Source: Clostridiales bacterium
Lineage (GTDB): Bacteria; Bacillota; Clostridia; Oscillospirales; Oscillospiraceae
Reading direction: 5' to 3'
Assembly: GCA_022785125.1 (NCBI GenBank)
Contig: JALFRA010000013.1
Coordinates: 124,001-188,000 of the forward strand
Length of the DNA stretch: 64,000 nucleotides
Part shown: piece after piece, positions 55,909 to 64,000 of the stretch
Layout: each line of letters starts with the position of its first letter
How positions within the stretch are numbered: the first letter of the stretch is position 1
Made by a program: the position numbers and the translations under genes
Notes under the pieces: generated by a model
Databases searched by the model: none
Told to the model about the DNA's origin: nothing
The model's input: the letters and a program-made list of their open reading frames with translations, nothing else

Positions 55909-57900
55909 ATGGCAAGAAGTTCTTCCCCAAAAAGTTACGGCAATGACTCCATTTCCTCCCTGAAGGGGGCGGATCGAGTCCGCAAGCGCCCGGCCGTCAT
56001 CTTCGGCTCCGACGGGCTGGAGGGCTGCGAGCACGCGGTGTTTGAGATCCTGTCCAACGCCATCGACGAGGCCAGAGAGGGCCACGGCAATCTCATTACC
56101 CTTACCCGGTATGAGGACAAGTCCATCGAGGTGGAGGACTTTGGCCGGGGCTGCCCGGTGGACTGGAACGAGAAGGAGCAGAAGTACAACTGGGAGCTGG
56201 TGTTCTGCGAGCTGTACGCCGGCGGCAAGTACAACAACAACTCCGGCGACAACTACGAGTACTCCCTGGGCCTCAACGGCCTGGGCTCCTGCGCCACCCA
56301 GTACGCCAGCCGGTACTTTGACGCGGTGATCCACCGGGACGGCTTCGAGTACACCCTCCATTTTGAGAAGGGTGAAAACGTGGGCGGCCTGAAAAAGGAG
56401 CCCTACAGCGGCAAAAAGACCGGCTCCAGGTTCCGCTGGCTGCCCGATCTGGACGTATTCACCGATATCGACATTCCGGTGGAGTACTACCTGGACGTGC
56501 TCAAGCGGCAGGCGGTGGTCAACGCCGGCATCACCTTCCGGTTCCGCAACCAGGTGGGGGGCAAGTTTGAGACCACCGACTTCAAGTATGAAAACGGCAT
56601 CGAGGACTATGTGAAGGAGCTGGCGGGGGACAACCCCCTGACTCAGCCGGTATTCTGGCAGACCGAGCGGAAGGGCCGGGACCGGGCGGACAAGGACGAG
56701 TACAAGGTGAAGCTGTCCGTGTCCTTCTGCTTCTCCAACACGGTGCAGGTCATCGAGCATTACCACAACTCCTCCTGGCTGGAGCACGGCGGCTCCCCGG
56801 AGAAGGCGGTGAAGTCCGCCTTTGTGGGCGGCATCGACGCCTGGCTCAAGACCCAGGGCAAGTACCAGAAGAACGAGAGCAAGCTGACCTGGGCCGACGT
56901 GGAGGACTGCCTGGTGCTGGTGAGCAACAACTTCTCCACCCAGACCTCCTACGAGAACCAGACCAAGAAGGCCATCACCAACAAGTTTGTTCAGGAGGCC
57001 ATGACCGAGTTTTTGCGCGCCCAGTTGGAGGTCTACTTCATCGAGAACCCCTTCGACGCCGCCAAGATCGGCGAGCAGGTGCTCATCAACAAGCGCTCCC
57101 GGGAGAACGCCGAGCGTACCCGGCTGAACATCAAGAAGAAGCTGTCCGGCAATGTGGATATCTCCAACCGGGTGCAGAAGTTTGTGGACTGCCGCACCAA
57201 GGATACCACCCGCCGGGAGCTGTATATCGTGGAGGGCGATTCCGCTCTGGGCAGCGTCAAGCTGAGCCGGGACGCGGAGTTCCAGGGTATCATGCCCGTC
57301 CGGGGCAAGATTTTGAACTGCCTGAAGGCCGACTACGCCAAGATCTTCAAGAGCGAGATCATCACCGACCTTCTGAAGGTGCTGGGCTGCGGCGTGGAGG
57401 TCCACGACAAGCACGCCAAGGACCTGGCGGCCTTCGACCTCATGAACCTGCGGTGGAATAAGATCGTCATCTGTACCGATGCCGACGTGGACGGCTTCCA
57501 GATCCGCACCCTGATTTTGACCATGCTCTACCGCCTCACCCCCACCCTCATCCAGCGGGGCTATGTGTATATCGCGGAATCCCCCCTGTACGAGATCAAC
57601 TATAAGGAAAAGACCTGGTTCGCCTACTCCGACGCCGAGAAGAACGACATCGTGAGCGGCGAGCTGGCGGGCAAAAAGTGCTCCATCAACCGCTCCAAGG
57701 GTCTGGGCGAGAACGAGCCGGACATGATGTGGCTCACCACCATGAATCCCGCCACACGGCGGCTCATCAAGGTCATGCCCGAGGATGTGGAAAACACCGC
57801 CCGGGTCTTTGATCTGCTGCTGGGGGACAACCTCCAGGGAAGAAAAGACCACATTGCAGAAAATGGATACAAATATCTGGAACTGGCGGATATTTCGTAA
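55909..57900 (+). CDS. Type IIA DNA topoisomerase subunit B (GyrB/ParE family paralogue)
   Basis: 663 residues. The GHKL ATPase part has EILSNAIDEAREGHG, DFGRGCPVDW and YSLGLNGLGSCATQYAS. The TOPRIM domain has YIVEGDSALGS (about 440) and VICTDADVDGFQIRTL (about 522), and the end is GLGENEPDMMW...NPATRRL. It is shorter and more divergent than housekeeping GyrB, so probably a second type IIA enzyme. It pairs with the subunit A gene at 62727, but two secreted-protein genes lie between. GGAGAGGCCC precedes the ATG. Confidence 0.88.
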   Translation: MARSSSPKSYGNDSISSLKGADRVRKRPAVIFGSDGLEGCEHAVFEILSNAIDEAREGHGNLITLTRYEDKSIEVEDFGRGCPVDWNEKEQKYNWELVFCELYAGGKYNNNSGDNYEYSLGLNGLGSCATQYASRYFDAVIHRDGFEYTLHFEKGENVGGLKKEPYSGKKTGSRFRWLPDLDVFTDIDIPVEYYLDVLKRQAVVNAGITFRFRNQVGGKFETTDFKYENGIEDYVKELAGDNPLTQPVFWQTERKGRDRADKDEYKVKLSVSFCFSNTVQVIEHYHNSSWLEHGGSPEKAVKSAFVGGIDAWLKTQGKYQKNESKLTWADVEDCLVLVSNNFSTQTSYENQTKKAITNKFVQEAMTEFLRAQLEVYFIENPFDAAKIGEQVLINKRSRENAERTRLNIKKKLSGNVDISNRVQKFVDCRTKDTTRRELYIVEGDSALGSVKLSRDAEFQGIMPVRGKILNCLKADYAKIFKSEIITDLLKVLGCGVEVHDKHAKDLAAFDLMNLRWNKIVICTDADVDGFQIRTLILTMLYRLTPTLIQRGYVYIAESPLYEINYKEKTWFAYSDAEKNDIVSGELAGKKCSINRSKGLGENEPDMMWLTTMNPATRRLIKVMPEDVENTARVFDLLLGDNLQGRKDHIAENGYKYLELADIS

Positions 57901-57906
57901 CGGATA

Positions 57907-57938
57907 CAGGCCGGGATCTGAAAAGATCCCGGCCTGTA
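57907..57938 (+). terminator. Terminator after the topoisomerase B gene
   Basis: AGGCCGGGATC-TGAAAA-GATCCCGGCCT followed by GTATATTCTT; a strong stem with a weak T-tract. Confidence 0.75.
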
Positions 57939-57943
57939 TATTC

Positions 57944-57972
57944 TTGCAAACATAACCATCGCTTGGTATAAT
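57944..57972 (+). promoter_or_regulatory. Promoter of the S15 peptidase gene
   Basis: TTGCAA, 17-nt spacer, TATAAT. Confidence 0.8.
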
Positions 57973-58023
57973 CTATCTGCATCGTATTCGACAGAATACA
58001 AATCTGGATCAGGAGGGATCATC

Positions 58024-60453
58024 TTGAGGAAATTGCTTTCTTGTGGTCTTACCCTGGCGCTCTGCGGGAGCCTGCTCACCCCCGCTTTGGCCGCTGACCA
58101 GGGGCTGACCCGGGGGGAGCTGGCACAGCAGCTGGTGGAGCTGTGCGGCTACACCCAGGAGCTGGAGACCTACGAGGCCCAGCCCAGCGTCTATACCGAC
58201 GTGGCGGATGACGCGGCCTGTCAGGGCGCCGCCAATCTGCTCCAGGACAAGGGCCTGATGCAGGGGGGCGGCGGCGGAGCCTTCCAGCCCCAGCGTACCG
58301 CCACCCCGCTGGAGGCGGCCACCGCCCTGATGCGCTGGGCGGGCCTGAGCGACCAGCAGATCGGCGCCTGGCCCAACGATTACAGCGCCCTGGCCCACAG
58401 CCTGACTCTGGCCGGAGGGGACGTACTGACCGAAAGCTCCCTGAAGGAGATGGCGGAGCTGGCCGCTCAGTACCGGGATACCATCCAGGCCGAGACTCCC
58501 GCGCCCCTTTTCGTCAACGGCGAGGCCCAGCCCATCTTCCCCTATGACACCATCATCCGGGAAGTGGTGTATGTGGAGACCCCCGTGGACACCGACAGCG
58601 ACGGCAAGGCCGACCTGGTCAAGGTGCTCATTCAGCGCCCCGCCGCCACCGACAAGGGCATGAAGGCCGCTACCATTTTTGAGGCCCGGCCCTACTCCGC
58701 CGGCTGCACCGACGCCTATGACCTGGACACCTGGAACGCCCACATCGTGGACGCCAAGCTCACCCAGGCCCAGCAGTCCACCACCACTACCAAGGAGGAC
58801 TGGGACTGGACTGCCGGTAAGAGCGAGGATGCCAAACTGACCCGGCAGACCGTGACCGGCACCGGCAAGGCCGGGGACGGCGGCGATGTGTGGGCCACCA
58901 CCGAGAACGTGGATTCCTATGACTACTGGCTGGTGCGGGGCTACGCCTATGTGTCCTGCGCCGGACCGGGCACCCTGGGCTCCGACGGCTTTGAGACCTG
59001 CGCCAGCGCCGACGAGACCGCCGCCTTTGCCGCGGTGGTGCAGTGGCTGGCCGGCGACGAGAGCGTGAAGGCCTACACCGACAAGACCTCCGGCATTGAG
59101 GTAAAGGCCGACTGGTCCAACGGCAATGTGGCCATGAGCGGCCAGTCCTATGCCGGTTCCACCGCCTTCGCCGTGGCCTCCACCGGCGTGGAGGGCCTTA
59201 AGACCATCGTGCCCCGGGCGGGCATCGCCAGCTGGTACGACTACTACCGCTCCCAGGGCACCGCGGCGGGCGGACTGTACTACCCCGGCGACGACTGCAA
59301 CATCCTGGCCGACTACTGTATGTCCCGCCAGCTGGATGAGGGGGATTACGCCGCCATCCAGGGGGACTATGAGGCCTATCAGGCCCAGATGATCCAGGAT
59401 CAGGACGCCCTCTCCGGCGACTACAACTTCTTCTGGGACGAGCGCAACTACACCAACGGCGCGGAGAAGCTGAACTGCTCCGCCCTCATCATCCACGGCC
59501 TCAACGACTTCAACGTGCGGCCCAAGCAGTTTGACCTGATGTACGACGCCTTCCAGTCTGCCGGTCAGGAGGCCAAGCTGGTCCTCCACCAGGGCGCCCA
59601 CATGACCCCCGACCAGATCGACGGCCTGGACCTGAACGGCATCCTGGGCCGCTGGTATGCCCACTACCTGTACGGGGTGGACAACGGCGCCGAGGACGAG
59701 GCCAACGTCCGCATCCAGAGCAACACCGACCTGAGCTGGGCCAGCTATGACAGCTGGGGCAGCGACACCACCGTGCGCTTTGACGCCGGGGAGGGCCAGG
59801 CGGCCTTTTCCAGCGACCTGTCCGCCACCAGCTTTGACACCTCTCTGGCGGACACCGGCGACGGCTGGATCGAGTACTGCACCGACATGGCCTACGCCTG
59901 GGAGAAGGATGTGATCTCCGGCACCACCGACGCCAGCCTGGTGTTCGCCTTTGACGTGGAGGAGGACCTGCACATCAACGGCACCCCCACCGTCACCATC
60001 AAGGCCAGCGCCGACCAGCCCACCGGTATCCTCAGCGCCATGCTGGTGGATCTGGCCCCCGAGGGCGGCATGAAGGCCGTCATGCTGGAGCAGTACGGCG
60101 AGGCTGTGGCAGCCGAGACGCTGAAGAGCGGCGCGGTGTGGCAGGGCGGCGGCCTGACGGCCAAGGACCTGCAGCAGTTCGCCCTGACCCAGACCGACCA
60201 CAAGATCATCACCCGGGGCTGGATGGATATCCAGAACCGCACCTCCATCTACCATGTGGACACAGTGACCCCCGGCGAGTGCTACACCTTCCAGCTGGAG
60301 CTCCAGCCCATGGACTACACCGTGGAGGCCGGCCACCAGCTGGCCCTGGTGCTCTACTCCGTGGACCCGGAGGTTACCTACTGGCCCGAGACTGTCACCG
60401 CCTTTACGGTGGACCGCACCGGCACCTACGTCACCATTCCCGTCATGAAGTAA
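58024..60453 (+). CDS. Secreted Xaa-Pro dipeptidyl-peptidase (S15 family)
   Basis: 809 residues. A signal peptide (1-23, ending ALAA), an SLH-like helical domain (about 27-110: TRGELAQQLVELCGY, VYTDVADDAACQGAANLLQDKG), then the alpha/beta-hydrolase with nucleophile Ser375 in GQSYAGST, Asp in HGLNDFNVRP and His in HQGAHM, and a jelly-roll C-terminus. It removes Xaa-Pro dipeptides from proline-rich peptides outside the cell. The start is TTG at 58024 with AGGAGGGATCATC ahead. It separates the two topoisomerase genes. Confidence 0.9.
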   Translation: MRKLLSCGLTLALCGSLLTPALAADQGLTRGELAQQLVELCGYTQELETYEAQPSVYTDVADDAACQGAANLLQDKGLMQGGGGGAFQPQRTATPLEAATALMRWAGLSDQQIGAWPNDYSALAHSLTLAGGDVLTESSLKEMAELAAQYRDTIQAETPAPLFVNGEAQPIFPYDTIIREVVYVETPVDTDSDGKADLVKVLIQRPAATDKGMKAATIFEARPYSAGCTDAYDLDTWNAHIVDAKLTQAQQSTTTTKEDWDWTAGKSEDAKLTRQTVTGTGKAGDGGDVWATTENVDSYDYWLVRGYAYVSCAGPGTLGSDGFETCASADETAAFAAVVQWLAGDESVKAYTDKTSGIEVKADWSNGNVAMSGQSYAGSTAFAVASTGVEGLKTIVPRAGIASWYDYYRSQGTAAGGLYYPGDDCNILADYCMSRQLDEGDYAAIQGDYEAYQAQMIQDQDALSGDYNFFWDERNYTNGAEKLNCSALIIHGLNDFNVRPKQFDLMYDAFQSAGQEAKLVLHQGAHMTPDQIDGLDLNGILGRWYAHYLYGVDNGAEDEANVRIQSNTDLSWASYDSWGSDTTVRFDAGEGQAAFSSDLSATSFDTSLADTGDGWIEYCTDMAYAWEKDVISGTTDASLVFAFDVEEDLHINGTPTVTIKASADQPTGILSAMLVDLAPEGGMKAVMLEQYGEAVAAETLKSGAVWQGGGLTAKDLQQFALTQTDHKIITRGWMDIQNRTSIYHVDTVTPGECYTFQLELQPMDYTVEAGHQLALVLYSVDPEVTYWPETVTAFTVDRTGTYVTIPVMK

Positions 60454-60454
60454 A

Positions 60455-60498
60455 CCCTTCCGGCGGCCTGCGCGTTGCGCGGGCCGCCGGTCTTTGTT
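60455..60498 (+). terminator. Terminator after the S15 peptidase gene
   Basis: CCGGCGGCC-TGCGCGTTGCGCG-GGCCGCCGG followed by TCTTTGTTTT. Confidence 0.88.
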
Positions 60499-60519
60499 TT
60501 GACGCTTTACGGCGATGAA

Positions 60520-60548
60520 TTGCGTTTTTTTGAAAGGAATGATATAAT
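60520..60548 (+). promoter_or_regulatory. Promoter of the stalk-domain protein gene
   Basis: TTGCGT, 17-nt spacer, TATAAT. It gives a leader of about 215 nt that holds only a REP-like hairpin; no ORF with a ribosome-binding site was seen there. Confidence 0.75.
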
Positions 60549-60640
60549 TCTAACCACTGAGCAGGGGCGGTCCGGACTGCCGGAGCAGTCTGTGATCCAG
60601 GCCTGGAAGCGCTTGCACACCGTGCAGCGGTTCCCCTGCC

Positions 60641-60664
60641 GGGGGCGGCCTCTGCGCCGCCCCG
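60641..60664. repeat. REP-like hairpin in the leader at 60.6 kb
   Basis: GGGGGCGGCC-TCTGC-GCCGCCCCG, related to the direct member of the REP pairs but without the leading GTA. Confidence 0.55.
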
Positions 60665-60771
60665 TGTCCCGTCTGAACCTGTGTCTGAGCGACCCCCGCC
60701 TTTTTCCGTCTCATGCCGCCCGCAGGGGCGTTTGGTACCATCCACCACTGTGAAAGGAAAAGGAGGTTCCC

Positions 60772-62694
60772 ATGAAGAAGCTGCTTACGATCCTGTTGAC
60801 GCTGGCGCTGAGCCTGTCCCTTTCCCTGCCTGCCCTGGCCGCCCCGGCGGAGGAGGCATACCCCCTGGATGAGAAGGCGGCCGCCTGGATGGCCGCCCAT
60901 CCCGAGGAGACCGCCCAGATGGAGGCCGGTCTGGACGCCTATGTCCGGGAGATCTGGATCTACGGAAGCGTGGCGGAGATGGCGGAGGACTGGGGGATGT
61001 CGGAGGAGTATGTCCGCACCATGCTGCTGGAGGAACAGGTCCTCCAGATCGTCTATGAGGAGGAAAGGGCCGCCTTCCTGGAGGAATACAAGGCCGCCCA
61101 TCCCGGAGTGCTGGAGCAGTTCGACGCCGACGCCTGGTTCCAGCGGATGTATGGGACCCAATACCGTCCGCCGGTGGAGGCCTTTATGGAGGATTACGGC
61201 CTGACCACCCGGCAGGAATTTGAGGCGTATATGCTCCAGAACTTTGTGGACCATCAGATCCATATCATGGAGATGCAGGACGAGATCGACCAGGCCCTGG
61301 CGGAGGACCCCCTCGTTCTGGACGGCTTTGACGTGGACGGGTATTTTGCCCGGGAGTATTCCTATTACCAGACGGCCGATGAGTTTATGAACGATTACGA
61401 CCTGCTGGACCGGCAGGAGTTTGAGACCTATCTGACCTGGGAATATATCTTCTATTACGACGGTTCGGAGGGGTGGCAGAGCACCGACAGCTGGAAGCAG
61501 TCCATGGGCTGGGTCCCCGGTCAGATGGGGATCATGGTCAACGGCGCTTATCTGGCCTTTGAGGGCGACGCCCTGCCCTATGCCGAGCGGGGAGTCACCT
61601 ATGTGCCCGCCGATGTGCTGGGAGAGACTCTGGGCCTTACCCTGACGGGGGACTACGTCCCTCTGCGGGAGACAGCGGAGGCGGCGGGCTGCCTGGTGTG
61701 GTGGGACCCCGTCTATGAGACCGCCGTGCTCATGGACCCGGCCGCTCTGGCAGAGACGGTGGACAGCCGCTTTACCATCTTCAACCAGATTCTGAATGTC
61801 CAGGCCGGGCAGCGGGAACGCTGGAAGAGCAGGGAACAGGGGGAGATCACCCTCACCCTGTTCGACAGCCTCAACGGCGACCAGACCTACAAGGCCACCT
61901 ATACCGCCGACGGCCTGTTCGGCCCGGAGGGCGCCCAAATTGGGGTAAACTATGACCTCTCCCAGATGCTGAGCCAGATGCTGAGTACCATGGACCCGAC
62001 CTACGGAATGGACCCGGAGATCGTGGAAGCGCTGGAGGAGCTGGAACGGGGAGACATTGAGCTGCGGTACGACAGCGCCACCGGCTCCACCGCCTTTACC
62101 GCTTCCTTCCTGCCCGCGCTGCTCACCGCCGCAGGCGTGCCAGACCTGGGACAGAACAGCTGGATCGTCCTGCCCGAAGGGTCGGTCCAGGAGATAGACA
62201 CGATTCTGACCTTCCGGGCCGGCGGCATTACCGTGGGCAGTCTGCTGGCTGACAGCTATGCAGCACAGACCGGCCTGTACAACGACCCCGCCCTCTACTG
62301 GGAGGAGGCCCTGGCCGGGGCGGATCAACTGGCAATCTATCTGGGAGACGACGCCTTTACCCGGCAGGGGAATGCCTGGGTGCTGGAGATGGACCCCGCC
62401 GCCATGGGCTGGTACATGGGCTCGGAGGAGTTCAAGCTGGAGTGCGCCTTTCAGGACAGCGGCGCCGTTTCGGGCGCTCTGTGGGTCCAGACCCCGGACG
62501 GGGGCAGCTGGTCCCCCGCCACCCGCCTTGCCCTGGAGTGGACTGTAACGGCCAGCCGGGGCACCATGGAGCTGGAATATCACATCAAAAATCAGATGAA
62601 ACTGGTGGTGAACATCACCTCCACCATAACGGAAACCACGGCGCGGCCCGAGACGCTGCCGCCGGAGGACGCCGTTGTCCCGCCCGCCGCCTGA
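60772..62694 (+). CDS. Secreted protein with internal helical repeats and a copper-amine-oxidase-N-like (stalk) domain
   Basis: 640 residues, function unknown. A signal peptide (1-23, ending ALAAPA) is followed by three related helical segments of about 50 residues, best seen as FDADAWFQRMYG...TTRQEFEAYML and FDVDGYFAREYS...LDRQEFETYLT (to about residue 225). A stalk domain follows (IMVNGAYLAFEGDALPYAE, VTYVPADVLGETLG, YVPLRETAEAAGCLVWWD). The rest is a beta-rich C-terminal region. AAAGGAGGTTCCC precedes the ATG. Probably cell-surface associated. Confidence 0.8.
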   Translation: MKKLLTILLTLALSLSLSLPALAAPAEEAYPLDEKAAAWMAAHPEETAQMEAGLDAYVREIWIYGSVAEMAEDWGMSEEYVRTMLLEEQVLQIVYEEERAAFLEEYKAAHPGVLEQFDADAWFQRMYGTQYRPPVEAFMEDYGLTTRQEFEAYMLQNFVDHQIHIMEMQDEIDQALAEDPLVLDGFDVDGYFAREYSYYQTADEFMNDYDLLDRQEFETYLTWEYIFYYDGSEGWQSTDSWKQSMGWVPGQMGIMVNGAYLAFEGDALPYAERGVTYVPADVLGETLGLTLTGDYVPLRETAEAAGCLVWWDPVYETAVLMDPAALAETVDSRFTIFNQILNVQAGQRERWKSREQGEITLTLFDSLNGDQTYKATYTADGLFGPEGAQIGVNYDLSQMLSQMLSTMDPTYGMDPEIVEALEELERGDIELRYDSATGSTAFTASFLPALLTAAGVPDLGQNSWIVLPEGSVQEIDTILTFRAGGITVGSLLADSYAAQTGLYNDPALYWEEALAGADQLAIYLGDDAFTRQGNAWVLEMDPAAMGWYMGSEEFKLECAFQDSGAVSGALWVQTPDGGSWSPATRLALEWTVTASRGTMELEYHIKNQMKLVVNITSTITETTARPETLPPEDAVVPPAA

Positions 62695-62726
62695 CGGGCC
62701 CCACCTGACAAGAAGGACTGATACCA

Positions 62727-64000
62727 TTGGCAAAGAAAAAGGACCCCCAGGAGGGGGCGAAGAAGGTCAACAACCCCAACGTTATGGGCCTGCGGCCCGA
62801 GGTGCTGGAGCAGCCCATCACCGAGACGCTGGAGCTCAACTATATGCCCTACGCCATGAGCGTTATCGTCTCCCGGGCCATCCCGGAGATCGACGGGTTC
62901 AAGCCCTCCCACCGCAAGCTGCTGTACACCATGTACCAGATGCACCTGCTGGGCGGCAGCCGCACCAAGAGCGCCAACGTGGTGGGCCAGACCATGAAAC
63001 TCAACCCCCACGGCGACGCTGCCATCTACGACACCATGGTGCGCCTCTCCCGGGGCTACGGCGCCCTGCTCCACCCCCTGGTGGACTCCAAGGGCAACTT
63101 CGGTAAGGTGTACTCCCGGGACATGGCCTGGGCGGCCAGCCGTTACACCGAGGTGCGGCTGGACCCCATCTGCGCCGAGCTCTTCCGGGACATCGACCAG
63201 GATACGGTGGACTTTGTGGACAACTACGACGGCTCCATGAAGGAGCCCACCCTGCTGCCCACCACCTTCCCCAACGTGCTGGTGAGCGCCAACCAGGGCA
63301 TTGCCGTGGGCATGGCCTCCAACCTGTGCGGCTTCAACCTGGGGGAGGTATGCGACGCCGCGGCGGCCTTTTTGAAAAATCCACAGGTCAACCTGATGGA
63401 GCATCTGAAAGCTCCCGATTTCCCCACCGGCGGCGAGCTTTTGTACGATGAGGCCGCTTTAAAGCAGATCTACGCCACCGGCCGGGGCTCCTTCCAGGTG
63501 CGGGCCCGGTGGCGCTACCTCAAGAGTGAAAATCTCATTGAGGTGTATGAGATCCCCTACACCACCACGGTGGAGGCCATCATGGACAAGGTGGCCGAGC
63601 TCATCAAGGCGGGCAAGATCAAAGAGATCGCCGATATGCGGGACGAGACCGACCTGAACGGCCTGAAAATCACCATCGACCTGAAGCGGGGCACCGACCC
63701 GGACAAGCTGATGGCCAAGCTGTTCAAGTCCACCACCCTCCAGGACGCCTGCTCCTGCAACTTCAATATCCTCATTGCCGGGATGCCCCGTGTGATGGGT
63801 GTGGGCGAGATTCTGGAGGAGTGGACCGGCTGGCGGATGGACGGCGTGCGCCGCCGGACCTACTATGTGATGAAGAAGAAGCAGGAGAAGCTCCACCTGC
63901 TCAAGGGCCTGAAAAAGATCCTGCTGGACATCGACCGGGCCATCAAGATCATCCGGGAGACCGAGGAGGACGCCGAGGTGGTGCCCAACCTGATGATCGG
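62727..64000 (+). CDS. Type IIA DNA topoisomerase subunit A (GyrA/ParC family), 5' part, runs off the window
   Basis: The frame is open to the window end (424 codons). TTG 62727 is 9 nt behind AGAAGGA and follows the preceding stop by 32 nt. Landmarks are YMPYAMSVIVSRAIPEIDGF, KPSHRKLLYTMYQMHLLGGS, VGQTMKLNPHGDAAIYDTMV and the catalytic tyrosine at residue 140 in AASRYTEVRL, then LVSANQGIAVGMASN. It cleaves and rejoins DNA as partner of the B subunit at 55909. The quinolone-region SRTKSANVVGQTMKLNP differs from housekeeping GyrA, supporting a second, specialised topoisomerase. Confidence 0.9.
   Translation, partial: MAKKKDPQEGAKKVNNPNVMGLRPEVLEQPITETLELNYMPYAMSVIVSRAIPEIDGFKPSHRKLLYTMYQMHLLGGSRTKSANVVGQTMKLNPHGDAAIYDTMVRLSRGYGALLHPLVDSKGNFGKVYSRDMAWAASRYTEVRLDPICAELFRDIDQDTVDFVDNYDGSMKEPTLLPTTFPNVLVSANQGIAVGMASNLCGFNLGEVCDAAAAFLKNPQVNLMEHLKAPDFPTGGELLYDEAALKQIYATGRGSFQVRARWRYLKSENLIEVYEIPYTTTVEAIMDKVAELIKAGKIKEIADMRDETDLNGLKITIDLKRGTDPDKLMAKLFKSTTLQDACSCNFNILIAGMPRVMGVGEILEEWTGWRMDGVRRRTYYVMKKKQEKLHLLKGLKKILLDIDRAIKIIRETEEDAEVVPNLMI

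Noticed and set aside
55888-60336. Two long open frames opposite the topoisomerase B and S15 genes
   Set aside because: Composition and lack of start signals mark them as shadows of well-supported genes.

Overview
This 64-kb window is a chromosomal segment of a GC-rich, endospore-forming clostridium, most likely an Oscillospiraceae relative of Flavonifractor, Lawsonibacter or Intestinimonas. The pointers are spoIIID, yabP, yabQ, divIC and yabR sporulation and division genes, sepF/divIVA, an Ile T-box riboswitch ahead of ileS, a BirA-controlled bioY, SLH surface proteins, strong Shine-Dalgarno sites and high GC. Genus-level placement is inference. No tRNA, rRNA, CRISPR array or prophage was seen.

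Layout. 1-1.4 kb: nitroreductase tail and a PTS-IIC-like membrane protein behind a 16-bp palindromic operator. 1.8-9.1 kb: PepD dipeptidase, then a leftward flippase-mazG-hup-rqcP block and purine salvage genes (deaminase, purine nucleoside phosphorylase). 9.2-14 kb: a radical-SAM/DUF4130 pair linked to DNA repair, ribonuclease Y and SpoIIID. 14.1-17.6 kb: a lower-GC LysR / MBL hydrolase / NCS1 permease island. 17.9-24.6 kb: a DUF2156 protein, an ECF sigma factor fused to its own membrane anchor and outer domain, an RCC1-SLH surface protein and a Crp/Fnr regulator. 24.7-36.5 kb: MATE pump, HD hydrolase, yabR-divIC-yabQ-yabP, bioY/birA, HAD phosphatase, RluA-type synthase, lspA, ileS. 36.5-40.8 kb: divIVA-sepF-yggS-HlyD-hfq. 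41-48.6 kb: mutL, CPBP protease, mutS, a RAYT transposase and miaB. 48.7-55.8 kb: an Alr-like protein lacking the PLP lysine, dtd, MBL hydrolase, hemZ, nucleoside kinase, Mrp, amidase. 55.9-64 kb: a type IIA topoisomerase B/A pair split by two secreted-protein genes.

The most unusual content lies between and at the ends of genes. Five structured hairpin elements sit directly behind hup, rny, sepF, mutL and dtd, and each is flanked by two copies of that particular gene's 3' end. For mutL, sepF and dtd the duplicated part is the last 55-79 bp of the coding sequence including the stop. The two copies differ at 15 codons, and 14 of those differences are synonymous. For hup and rny the duplicated part is the transcription terminator hairpin, and only the gene-distal copy keeps a good T-tract. 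This suggests that the elements arrive with, or create, a replacement 3' end and leave the native end downstream. Their hairpin stems differ in sequence but stay base-paired while loops and linkers are conserved.

Two further repeat families are present. One is a C/G-run palindromic intergenic repeat (six copies). The other is a REP family (about ten loci), found inside mutL and inside the single RAYT gene that may mobilise it. The sigma-factor gene and the neighbouring RCC1-SLH gene share a two-part upstream motif with identical spacing, a candidate promoter for the membrane-anchored sigma factor.
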